DNA of 64,000 bases from a virus. Positions 39,478 to 46,915 of this stretch are shown one piece after another. The position numbers were made by a program, and so were the translations under genes. The DNA is taken from the IMG/VR virus record IMGVR_UViG_3300034071_002576, positions 22,341 to 86,340 of that record; one strand, 5' to 3'. The notes beneath the pieces were generated by a model. The model saw nothing but the letters and a program-made list of their open reading frames with translations, made no database searches and was not told the DNA's origin. Every line of letters starts with the position of its first letter. The first letter of the stretch is position 1.

Positions 39478-39643
39478 CAACCCGGACCGTTGTACTGCTA
39501 GTCGGGTCTCGGTTCGCCGCGCGACTTGGGTTGCGAAGTCTTGAGATTGCCTTAAAAGCCGACCTTGCGTCGTCGAACCGAGCCTTGGGCTAATAGCTTC
39601 AACAAGCCATTGACCGGCTCTAGACAAGGGCCGACCTTTCTTC
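39478..39643. other. Intergenic stretch with inverted repeat
   Basis: CTCGGTTCG (39508-39516) and CGAACCGAG (39574-39582) are perfect complements enclosing 57 nt. No gene or T-run is present. It might be a leader structure for the AP2 gene. Confidence 0.4.
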
Positions 39644-39925
39644 GTGTCTAGTTATCTGTTCAGCAATCGGCCTGACCGCGAGGTTTATTTGAGTCTCGCT
39701 AATAGACCTCGCAAGCGAGATGCGACAAGTCAATACCGCGGGGTTTCAAAAAACACAAACCCGAACAAACCCTTTCGTGCGGCACTAAAGCACAAAGGGC
39801 GGAATTATTACCTTGGGTCTTATAAGACTGAGCTTGAAGCCGCAAAGGCTTACAACAAAGCCGCACTGCGGATCGTGGGAGAGTACGCTGTGATCAACGA
39901 TCTGTCAGACGCTACAGATCGCTAA
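39644..39925 (+). CDS. Stand-alone AP2-domain DNA-binding protein
   Basis: The 93-residue protein starts with GTG. Residues 29-88 are an AP2/ERF-type domain: SQYRGVSKNTNPNKPFRA, LKHKGRNYYLGSYKTELEAA and KAYNKAALRIVGEYA. In phages AP2 is usually fused to an HNH homing nuclease; here no nuclease is attached. It may be a regulator or the remnant of a homing endonuclease. Confidence 0.85.
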   Translation: MSSYLFSNRPDREVYLSLANRPRKRDATSQYRGVSKNTNPNKPFRAALKHKGRNYYLGSYKTELEAAKAYNKAALRIVGEYAVINDLSDATDR

Positions 39926-39935
39926 AAACAACAAC

Positions 39936-40298
39936 ATGTTTAACGAGCAACGGTGTCCCAAGTGCAACGAGTACGGGTTTGCGACCCAAGAATCGCGCAA
40001 AACACGTGAAGCTACCCGGCGCCGTCGGGTTTGTTCAAGCTGTGACTACCGGCAAACGACCTACGAGGTGTCTCAGGTTTGGTATCGCGAGGCTCAGAAA
40101 AATCGTGACATTGTCTCGAAACTAGAAGAAGTTATGGGTCTGCATTCCCAAGGAGGAGCAGACAAAACTAAATCTTTTAAAGCGTTCTGTTCGATGTGTA
40201 CTTTTATGACCGACCGCGGGTGCTCCTTTGGTTTCCCTGAAGCCGGCGGGGATTTTGCGACAGAATGCAGTCAGTACACCCCCTCGGAACATGGCTGA
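39936..40298 (+). CDS. NrdR-type zinc-ribbon protein
   Basis: In this 120-residue protein the N-terminus is a zinc ribbon of the NrdR layout: CPKCNEYGFATQESRKTR, then RRRRVCSSCDYRQTTYEV. The NrdR ATP-cone is missing. A second Cys cluster (CSMCTFMTDRGCSFGF then ECSQY) follows. It could bind nucleotide-metabolism promoters or RNA; the dCMP deaminase gene is close by. Its stop overlaps the next start by 8 bp. Confidence 0.7.
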   Translation: MFNEQRCPKCNEYGFATQESRKTREATRRRRVCSSCDYRQTTYEVSQVWYREAQKNRDIVSKLEEVMGLHSQGGADKTKSFKAFCSMCTFMTDRGCSFGFPEAGGDFATECSQYTPSEHG

Positions 40299-40512
40299 CA
40301 TCGCGAAATGTGCCAGCGGGGAAAATTGTCCTCTGCGCACACGGTGCTACCGTTACCTTGTTACGCCGGGATCTCGTCAGAGTTACGCGTACTTTCCCGA
40401 AATCGGGTCGAAGTGTACTTATTTTATTCCTGACAACAGTGAGTTTGAAGTTTCCGATCGGAACCCACGTGGGCAAGAAAAAGCCCTCAGCCAATCTGTC
40501 GCTGCCGAATAA
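40291..40512 (+). CDS. Cys-rich small protein
   Basis: ATG 40291 (MADIAKCASGENCPLRTRCY) gives 73 residues. Four Cys (C7, C13, C19 and a later KCTYF) resemble the second cluster of the preceding gene, suggesting a duplicated metal-binding module. It overlaps the preceding stop. Confidence 0.6.
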   Translation: MADIAKCASGENCPLRTRCYRYLVTPGSRQSYAYFPEIGSKCTYFIPDNSEFEVSDRNPRGQEKALSQSVAAE

Positions 40513-40675
40513 GCATGGTGTTGTTATCGGACACGGCGAACGCCGTAATGCGAAAGGTGCGATCATGCGTTTCTACATTGTCGAGACTACGCACTCGTCC
40601 CGTCCTGAAGAGTGGGCTCCTGGGATTACTTATCCCTTGGACGCTGATATCAAAGACAACGTTGCATTCGTTTGA
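40469..40675 (+). CDS. Small hypothetical protein overlapping its neighbour
   Basis: GTG 40469 opens a 68-residue frame (VGKKKPSANLSLPNKHGVVI ... MRFYIVETTHSSRPEEWAPG). It overlaps the previous gene by 44 bp, and its end overlaps the deaminase start by 4 bp. A start at ATG 40565 would give 36 residues. The MRFYIVETTH segment looks like real protein. Confidence 0.45.
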   Translation: MGKKKPSANLSLPNKHGVVIGHGERRNAKGAIMRFYIVETTHSSRPEEWAPGITYPLDADIKDNVAFV

Positions 40676-41115
40676 ACGTGTCCTGGGATCATCGCTTTTT
40701 AGACCTTGCGAAGAGCCTCGCAGCATGGAGCAAGGATCCATCGACGCCTGTCGGCGCTGTGGCGGTGCGAGATCGCCGCATCTTAGGAACTGGATACAAC
40801 GGCTTTCCCCACGGTATTGCCGACCTTCCAGGCCGCCTGTCGAATAGGAACGAGAAGCTTCTGCGCACTGTGCACGCAGAGGCCAACATCGTTGCTCACG
40901 CGGCACGTAATGGAGTCGCTTTGGACGGCGCCACGGTTTATGTCTGGCCTTTTCTACCTTGCAGCAACTGCTGCACGCTGTTGATTCAAGCCGGAATCGA
41001 ACGCGTGGTCGCGCCGGATTTTCCGATTCCGGACCGCTGGGCTGAGAGTTTTAAAATGTCTCAGTCCATGTTTGACGAAGCTAAAGTTGATTTGACCCTT
41101 TTAGAGGTGTCTTAA
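40672..41115 (+). CDS. Deoxycytidylate (dCMP) deaminase
   Basis: The 147-residue protein has the zinc-deaminase motifs HAE (H68, E70) and PCSNC (C97, C100), preceded by VGAVAVRDRRILGTGYNG. It converts dCMP to dUMP, feeding thymidylate synthesis for phage DNA. It starts at TTG 40672 (overlapping the previous stop) or GTG 40678. No thymidylate synthase is visible in this window. Confidence 0.92.
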   Translation: MNVSWDHRFLDLAKSLAAWSKDPSTPVGAVAVRDRRILGTGYNGFPHGIADLPGRLSNRNEKLLRTVHAEANIVAHAARNGVALDGATVYVWPFLPCSNCCTLLIQAGIERVVAPDFPIPDRWAESFKMSQSMFDEAKVDLTLLEVS

Positions 41116-41219
41116 TGGAACTCGTTGGAGATCCGCTAAGTCTATTTATAAAATTCTCTATTTTATATATTTGCGTTTGCGTTTTGTTACTCTGGGTTGC
41201 TTCTAAAATTCTTCCGTAG
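41115..41219 (+). CDS. 34-residue membrane peptide
   Basis: Its ATG overlaps the deaminase stop (TAATG). The peptide is one hydrophobic helix (FSILYICVCVLLLWVASKIL) after a short acidic start. It overlaps the end of the convergent FkbM gene by 17 bp. Translational coupling supports it. Confidence 0.45.
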   Translation: MELVGDPLSLFIKFSILYICVCVLLLWVASKILP

Positions 41220-41919
41220 ATCCGTGCACTGCGACGTACATATTGTCGTACGGACGGATCTCGGCCACGTTGTAACCCAAGCCCCGCAGGTGATCGAACA
41301 ATTGTTTTTTCTGCGGGGCGAACCAATCGTCGTTGTTGGCTTCGAAGATGATCGGCGGGTAGTCGCTGCGTTTTAGGGTTAGGGCGGCGCCCCGCAGTGC
41401 GGCCAGCTCGTTGCCCTCGATGTCCAGCTTGATCAGGCCGACATCTTCGATATGGTAGTTATCTAAGTTCATGGCCTCCACCCGCTCCGTGTGCAGCACA
41501 GGCTCACGAGGGATTAGCAGGGTTGAGCCGCCTCCATCCTCGGACACGACCGATAGGGTCACGGTTTGATGCGCGTGGACCTTATCTGTGATGGCGATGT
41601 GCTTGGGGATGATGTTGGTTTTTTCGTTAATGAAGATGTTGCCGCACAGCTGGTAGAACGTGCGACGTTGTGCTTCGAATGCAAGAACTTCTTTGAAATG
41701 ATCTGCGAGCAGGATGGAGTAGCTGCCCATGTGGGCGCCACAGTCGATGAAAACTTTGGTTTTGTCGGCGAACCGTTTGGCCCAGTCAATCAGGTGACGC
41801 TCAGGGATTCCGACGTTGTGCATCTGGCAGCGCCCCGAGTCGTCGTCGTGCATCAAAAATGCGACGGACGGGGTGGGCACAATCAGCGATTCTTTCGGAC
41901 CCCAGAGATAAGTAGTCAC
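41203..41919 (-). CDS. FkbM-family methyltransferase
   Basis: The 238-residue protein has motif I VFIDCGAHMGSYS (56-68), the acidic LAFEAQ of motif II, VGLIKLDIEGNELAALRGA and a final IIFEANND strand. This is the FkbM pattern. FkbM enzymes O-methylate sugars or polyketides; in phages they commonly accompany glycosyltransferases. It is on the minus strand and divergent from a GT2-like gene, as a two-gene cargo unit. Confidence 0.9.
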   Translation of the reverse strand: MTTYLWGPKESLIVPTPSVAFLMHDDDSGRCQMHNVGIPERHLIDWAKRFADKTKVFIDCGAHMGSYSILLADHFKEVLAFEAQRRTFYQLCGNIFINEKTNIIPKHIAITDKVHAHQTVTLSVVSEDGGGSTLLIPREPVLHTERVEAMNLDNYHIEDVGLIKLDIEGNELAALRGAALTLKRSDYPPIIFEANNDDWFAPQKKQLFDHLRGLGYNVAEIRPYDNMYVAVHGSTEEF

Positions 41920-41963
41920 GAGCTCGGACTGAGTGTTAACATAGTAGCAGCTTTAGGCTGATT

Positions 41964-42746
41964 TTGGATACGACCGCGCCCGCTATACCCGTTATCGGTA
42001 CGGCTTGTGTTAACGCACCACATTGGGTGTACAGGTTGTTCTACAGCATTGATTATCCCGTTGAGACGTTTGTAGTCTTCAACAACAATGGACGCGACCA
42101 GATTACTGAGCAACTCGATTTGCTTAAGAGCGTCCCTCATCGGTATGTGAAGAAGGTAGTCGTGTGTCACCTTCCAGCAAACCTCGGGTGTTCCGGAGCG
42201 TGGAACCTGATTATCAAGTCGTACATGACGGCGCCTTACTGGATGATCGTCAACCACGATCTTATGTTTACGCCTGGTTTCCTGAAGGCGGCGGTTGCGC
42301 ATGCGGAGGACGGGGACACCGGGATTGTGCATGGCGAGAACGGCAGCTGGGACTTCTTCCTGATTAAGGATTGGGTTGTTCAACAGTTCGGTCTGTTTGA
42401 TGAGAATTTATATCCTGCGTACTGTGAAGATATGGACTACGGGATGCGGTTCAAACACAAAGAGTTAAAACGTGCAATGTCCGTCGGGGTGCCGTATTAC
42501 CACGGTGAGACGGCTGGGGATTATCTGGACGGATCGCAAACCTGGCGCAGCGAACCTGAGCTCGCGCAGGGTATTCACCGGGCGCATGAGCTTAACAAGC
42601 AGTATCTCCACGCCAAATGGTCTCCAGCGTGGCAGCACCATATCGAAGGCGATGTATACAAGACTCCTTTTAATAACCCAAGCATTCCCTTGGATTTCAC
42701 GACGTACGATCTACATTTTGTCCGCCAGAAAAATTTGGGTTTTTAG
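41964..42746 (+). CDS. Glycosyltransferase family 2-like protein
   Basis: The 260-residue protein starts at TTG 41964. GT-A features are visible: VNAPHWVYRLFYSIDYP near 16, PANLGCSGAWN (71-81), a DXD-equivalent VNHDL (96-100) and FDENLYPAYCEDMDYG near 140. It should transfer a sugar from a nucleotide donor. The donor aspartate pair is replaced by N-H-D, so metal use may differ. It is paired divergently with FkbM. Confidence 0.8.
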   Translation: MDTTAPAIPVIGTACVNAPHWVYRLFYSIDYPVETFVVFNNNGRDQITEQLDLLKSVPHRYVKKVVVCHLPANLGCSGAWNLIIKSYMTAPYWMIVNHDLMFTPGFLKAAVAHAEDGDTGIVHGENGSWDFFLIKDWVVQQFGLFDENLYPAYCEDMDYGMRFKHKELKRAMSVGVPYYHGETAGDYLDGSQTWRSEPELAQGIHRAHELNKQYLHAKWSPAWQHHIEGDVYKTPFNNPSIPLDFTTYDLHFVRQKNLGF

Positions 42747-42748
42747 TG

Positions 42749-43072
42749 ATGGAGTTTCCGTGCACTGGTTGCGGCGGGTGTTGCCGCTTGTTAGGGGGAA
42801 TTTTAAAGAGTCCGGAAACACAGGAAAATTACGTTATGCGATTGGCTGCGGAGACTTTTCCTTACAAAACTGATTCTTCGGGAGCTTGTGAGAAGTTGGT
42901 CGACGGTAAGTGCAGTGTGTATGAGGATAGACCTTTACTGTGTAACGTTAAAGAATTAGGAGCGGCAATGCGGGTCAACGAAACTCAGTGGTTTAAAGCG
43001 AACGCGTTGGCCTGCAACCGAATCATCGATTTGTTGAACTTAGACCCTAGTTACAAAATTACAGATTTTTAA
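42749..43072 (+). CDS. YkgJ-type cysteine-cluster protein
   Basis: The 107-residue protein has FPCTGCGGCCRL at the start (C5, C8, C11, C12) and CSVYEDRPLLCN later. This is the CxxCxxCC plus Y-x-x-R-P-x-x-C pattern of YkgJ/UPF0153 proteins, which bind a zinc or iron-sulphur centre. Biochemical role unknown. ATG 42749 follows the previous stop. Confidence 0.82.
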   Translation: MEFPCTGCGGCCRLLGGILKSPETQENYVMRLAAETFPYKTDSSGACEKLVDGKCSVYEDRPLLCNVKELGAAMRVNETQWFKANALACNRIIDLLNLDPSYKITDF

Positions 43073-43080
43073 TTAAACTT

Positions 43081-43395
43081 ATGGATCACCATGTTGTTAG
43101 GGAGATGCCGTTTTATTCCTCTCATACAACTGAGGGTTCTCTCGTAAACACCCTCCGAGAAATCTTAGACAGACGTCAGATAACGTCTTTTAAGCTGAGC
43201 AAATTATCTGATCTATCTCCTACTACAACACGTAAGATATATTACGACCAGTATTACATTCCGTCTCCGGATGTTCTAGAGAGAATTTGTTTAAGTCTGA
43301 ATGTCCAACCTGGCGAGATCTTGAAGATTTCGCCTAAACTGGAGTCAACAGTAGCAATGGTGTTAGGTTCCGGTGTTCTCCCCTCAGGATTATGA
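43081..43395 (+). CDS. XRE/Cro-like HTH regulator
   Basis: In this 104-residue protein, residues 22-82 form a five-helix HTH_XRE domain: LVNTLREILDRRQITSFKLSK, then LSPTTTRKIYYDQYYIPSPD and LERICLSLNVQPGEI. It probably represses or activates phage or host promoters. Lying just before the internal virion genes, it might time their expression. It overlaps the next start by 23 bp. Confidence 0.8.
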   Translation: MDHHVVREMPFYSSHTTEGSLVNTLREILDRRQITSFKLSKLSDLSPTTTRKIYYDQYYIPSPDVLERICLSLNVQPGEILKISPKLESTVAMVLGSGVLPSGL

Positions 43396-43876
43396 ATTAG
43401 CTGCTCGTCTGCTCGGGCTTCCGGTTCCTAAAACCCCTGCCGAGTGCGCAGCCGCGGCTCCGATGACTGCAGCTGTGCTGCGTTCTTATTACAAAGCGCC
43501 TGCTCCGATGCCGGGGTTTGAAGGCGACGGCATTAACACTTCTGCGACCCGGTCTCTCAATCCGCAGCCCCGCGTGGCTCAACCCGAAGCTAGGGACCAG
43601 TTGACTCATCGTCTGACAGCTGGGGTTGTTTCTTCTGAGGATGAAGGTGAGATCGAACGGCTTATCGAATTGCTGATCGGTGACCCTGAGATGCGGGGCA
43701 TGTTTATGCAGTTCGTGCAGCAGATGATGGCACAAGCCGATGAGGGCGGTGAATACCTGAGCCGTCAACGTCCTCTTGAATACGATATTCCGAATTACGG
43801 CGGTCAGTATTCCGTGCTGAACGCACCTTCCAGCTCCACTATCCCCGCCTCTGTGCGTTACCAGGAGCTCGGGTGA
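43373..43876 (+). CDS. Putative structural protein
   Basis: The 167-residue protein starts with GTG, overlapping the HTH gene. A helical N-terminus is followed by a Pro/Ala linker, an acidic helix (SEDEGEIERLIELLIGDPEM) and a Met-rich stretch (MRGMFMQFVQQMMAQADEGG). No family recognised. It is first of a coupled block of six genes to 46915 and may be a head- or tail-internal component. Confidence 0.55.
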   Translation: MFSPQDYELAARLLGLPVPKTPAECAAAAPMTAAVLRSYYKAPAPMPGFEGDGINTSATRSLNPQPRVAQPEARDQLTHRLTAGVVSSEDEGEIERLIELLIGDPEMRGMFMQFVQQMMAQADEGGEYLSRQRPLEYDIPNYGGQYSVLNAPSSSTIPASVRYQELG

Positions 43877-44109
43877 TGAACAGTATCGAGCATCGTCTTC
43901 GGGAGAATGATGTCCGGAATGATGCTCCGGACCTGAATCCGGATGAGTTTCTGAATCTTTATCTTGCGTCTAATTTTCCACAGACGACGGCTTTTCTTTC
44001 GGAGGAGCAACGTCTTCGTGGGGAACAAATGCAAGCGAAGGACGATACAGTAAACTACATGAAGAAGCCTCCATCCGGGACTTCTTTTGATCGACCGGAT
44101 CGCTACTAA
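43876..44109 (+). CDS. Small putative structural protein
   Basis: The 77-residue acidic protein (MNSIEHRLRENDVRNDAPDL) is coupled to both neighbours (TGATG upstream, TAATG downstream). No family recognised. Confidence 0.6.
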   Translation: MNSIEHRLRENDVRNDAPDLNPDEFLNLYLASNFPQTTAFLSEEQRLRGEQMQAKDDTVNYMKKPPSGTSFDRPDRY

Positions 44110-44882
44110 TGTCTCGGTACAGTTACGTTCCTGCTGGTCCCGGACAGCCTTTAGTTCAAGTTCCTTCTTTTGCAGCTCAAACTATGGCCGCTCCTGCGCT
44201 TGGTCCTGCTGTAGCTGCGGCTGCTGGCGGCACAGCCGCTGCTGGCGCCGGCAAGGAATTTTTGGCAGGTTTAATTAATAATCTCATTGCAGGGATTGCT
44301 GTTGAAGGCGCTCAGAAAGTGCTTTTCGATCCGGCGGGCGGCGCTATGGGTCCTTCCACGCTGCAAACAGAAACAGCTCTAGGGCGGAGTACTTACTTTA
44401 CATCTCCCGCTCAACAGCTTGAAGCTGAAAAGTATCTAGCTGGCGAACGAGTTAAACGAGCTCTGCTGGGTCTTATTCCTGGTATGGGCGATGTTCTTCC
44501 GCCCGTTCCTACGCGTGAAGAACTTGTTGGCGGCTTCCGTGACGGTGAGTTCACCGGTCAGGCCGCTCTAACCGAGGCGCAGGCTCGAAGTCTGACTGCC
44601 CGAGAGATCGAAAAGATTCGCGCCGAACGGGAGTTTGAACTTCAAGCTCGCTTAGCCGAGGCACAAGCAAGCGTTCAGCGCGAGAAAATTCGAGCGTTGT
44701 CTGAAGCGCAGTCAAAAGTCGAATCTCAGAAGGTTCAATCATTAGGTGAAGTACAGAGTCAGCGCTTGCAGTCTCAGTACGGAGCCGCGTCTAATCTGCT
44801 CGATTCTGCCATTAAAAACATCGCCTTCCGCGATAGAATCGAATCAGCAGACACCCTGACCGAGTTAGCGAGGGCAGTTTAA
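44109..44882 (+). CDS. Putative internal/ejection virion protein
   Basis: The 257-residue protein has an Ala/Gly-rich hydrophobic segment (residues 24-66) followed by a long Glu/Arg/Gln/Ala helix (TAREIEKIRAEREFELQARL ... SEAQSKVESQKVQ). Hydrophobic plus coiled-coil layout is typical of internal virion proteins that cross the membrane on ejection. The start overlaps the previous stop (TAATG). Family not recognised. Confidence 0.6.
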   Translation: MSRYSYVPAGPGQPLVQVPSFAAQTMAAPALGPAVAAAAGGTAAAGAGKEFLAGLINNLIAGIAVEGAQKVLFDPAGGAMGPSTLQTETALGRSTYFTSPAQQLEAEKYLAGERVKRALLGLIPGMGDVLPPVPTREELVGGFRDGEFTGQAALTEAQARSLTAREIEKIRAEREFELQARLAEAQASVQREKIRALSEAQSKVESQKVQSLGEVQSQRLQSQYGAASNLLDSAIKNIAFRDRIESADTLTELARAV

Positions 44883-45685
44883 TGGTCGACATTCGGGGTG
44901 GGCTTAGGCTAGCGGGGTTGACAAACCCTCTGTTGTTCGGACCAGCTGCCTTAGCGACTGAGGTAGCTTACAATATGTATCCGGCAGAAACGAAAACAAG
45001 AGATAACTTAGAAAGGCAAATAGGGTCTGTTCTGTCTTACCTGAACGAACAGCCTTACAAGATTTACGCTGGCGAAGATTACGGCCCGCAGTCCGTGGGC
45101 AGCTACTTAAAACTCAGGCAGAGTGATCCCGACCGCTTTCCGCGGCCAACTGGCTTAAAGCCTCCTGAAGCAAAAACTCCTTCGACTCCCGCTGCTCGTC
45201 CGCCTGCTAGTTCTGATCGCCAAACTGGCGGAGGGGCTCCCGGCGGTCCGTTGCCTGATACCACTACCAACTGGGGAACCGATCGAGACATCGAAACTGG
45301 CACCTTCCCCGAGGACGTTAAGACTCCGGGTAAAGAACCTGGGTTCGAAGAGTTAGTTAAGCTCCTCGCAACTCAGTTGTCTCCCGAAGCTCGTCGGGAA
45401 GCGACAAACGAGAATATTCGTCAGTTTGTAACAACATCTGCTATTAGCCAGGCTTTAGGAGCCGAAAAATCTCGCGAACGGTATAAGCGGGAGATCGAGC
45501 TTGAGCGCATAAAATCTTGGACCGATATGTACAAGACGGCACAGCAAACTAACGTGCTTTCTCAAGCAATGTTGGGGCAGGCTCTAATTGCTTCTCAGCA
45601 ACCCAGCGCGAACGTAGCCGACATTCTCAGTAAAGGCACCCAATCCGCCCAGTCTGTGCTTGGCGGTTTCCAACTGAGGACTTGA
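44882..45685 (+). CDS. Putative internal virion protein
   Basis: The 267-residue protein has an N-terminal hydrophobic stretch (LAGLTNPLLFGPAALATEVA), a Pro/Gly/Thr-rich disordered middle (80-150) and a helical, Gln-rich C-terminus. Coupled by TAATG. The composition matches its two neighbours, so the three probably act together in the virion. Confidence 0.6.
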   Translation: MVDIRGGLRLAGLTNPLLFGPAALATEVAYNMYPAETKTRDNLERQIGSVLSYLNEQPYKIYAGEDYGPQSVGSYLKLRQSDPDRFPRPTGLKPPEAKTPSTPAARPPASSDRQTGGGAPGGPLPDTTTNWGTDRDIETGTFPEDVKTPGKEPGFEELVKLLATQLSPEARREATNENIRQFVTTSAISQALGAEKSRERYKREIELERIKSWTDMYKTAQQTNVLSQAMLGQALIASQQPSANVADILSKGTQSAQSVLGGFQLRT

Positions 45686-45686
45686 T

Positions 45687-46388
45687 ATGGCCGGTTTTTT
45701 AGCTGGTTTAGGCCAGATTGGTACTTTTCTTGGTCAAGCCGGGGGAGCTGCTACGGGCGTTGGCGGTTTGATCAGCGCTTTTGGTGGCGGAGGCGGAGAA
45801 CCCGATTACGCCTCCTTGTACGCACAGCTAGCGCCTGGTCAGACTCAGCTGACGACTCAGCAGTATCTGATGGGGGCTCAGCTGCAGCCCTGGATCCAGG
45901 CGATGGGCGCCGAAACCACTATCCGCGGTCAGACGGCTTACGATCAATTTAAAAACAGCCTAACTAAAGACCAAACTGCAGCCGGCATGCTCGCCGGTAT
46001 TTCGTCCCAGTATGCCAGTAGTGCGATTGGTCTGCACGATTTAGCGGCTAAAGGTCGTTTGGCTGCTGAAACTCTCGGTCTCGAAACCGCCGAAAATCTG
46101 GCTCAGACCTATGCGACTGCCGCGGCGAACTTAGCTAACACTACGTTAACCGGGGAGGCTCAAGCTTTGCTCCCTACCGCACAAGCTGTGGCCTCTGCGG
46201 GTCAAACTGCCCAGCAAGGCAAGAACCAACTAGCTTCTAACATTGCTTCGACGAATTTAGACATTCGTCGACAGCAAGAGCAGACTCGTAACCAAATGGC
46301 TTTACAGCGTGCTCAGACTGAAGGTCAGTTGGCTTTAGAGCGTTCTCGCCGGTCTGCAGCCCTAGGTCTGACAGCCGCTCTCGCCTGA
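45687..46388 (+). CDS. Putative internal virion protein with glycine-zipper N-terminus
   Basis: The 233-residue protein has residues 1-36 rich in Gly/Ala (LAGLGQIGTFLGQAGGAATG), which could form a membrane-active glycine zipper. The rest is a long Ala/Gln/Leu helix. Such proteins occur among DNA-ejection components of short-tailed and siphovirus particles. Inference from composition only. Confidence 0.6.
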   Translation: MAGFLAGLGQIGTFLGQAGGAATGVGGLISAFGGGGGEPDYASLYAQLAPGQTQLTTQQYLMGAQLQPWIQAMGAETTIRGQTAYDQFKNSLTKDQTAAGMLAGISSQYASSAIGLHDLAAKGRLAAETLGLETAENLAQTYATAAANLANTTLTGEAQALLPTAQAVASAGQTAQQGKNQLASNIASTNLDIRRQQEQTRNQMALQRAQTEGQLALERSRRSAALGLTAALA

Positions 46389-46915
46389 TGCTTACGAAAA
46401 TTGGAGATCCGTCCACCGTCGCTGGGTGGCTGGACTCACTCGACAAATCGCAGAAAGATGCTTTCATCTTTTATGCCAAAAACGCTACCAGCGATATCGA
46501 AGCTTATCTGTATGCCCGGTTCCTCAAGCCGGGTTACGCAGGCAGCATCTCTGATCTGACCGCGTGGGTCCAGGAGAAATACCCCAAAGAAGATCTCAGG
46601 AAAATCCTGTTAACCGAAATCGACGGTTTGCAGATGGACTTGCAAAACGTGCGCGGCATGACCTTGAACGGCATGCTCGATTACGCCACAGCAGCGACTA
46701 AGGTTTCTGCGTTACAGAAGGAACTCCGTTCTCACATTCAAGCAGTTCGCGCAATTTCTGACGGTGTTGACCGCCGAGGTTTGTTGTTAGCCGGAGCGGA
46801 TCGTTGTCTCCGCGAGCTGATGCAAACGTTCGACGGTCAGCCCGGTATTCAGGCTTTGCTTGAGGACTCTTCGCTGTTGGTGTGGTCGACGATGGAGCGC
46901 GAGGAAAAGTCTTGA
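46388..46915 (+). CDS. Hypothetical helical protein, possible small terminase
   Basis: The 175-residue helical protein is coupled by TGATG to the gene before. It sits upstream of the large terminase, though two minus-strand genes intervene, so it is a positional candidate for a small terminase. No DNA-binding motif is clear. Its last 67 bp overlap the convergent GH130-like gene. Confidence 0.5.
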   Translation: MLTKIGDPSTVAGWLDSLDKSQKDAFIFYAKNATSDIEAYLYARFLKPGYAGSISDLTAWVQEKYPKEDLRKILLTEIDGLQMDLQNVRGMTLNGMLDYATAATKVSALQKELRSHIQAVRAISDGVDRRGLLLAGADRCLRELMQTFDGQPGIQALLEDSSLLVWSTMEREEKS

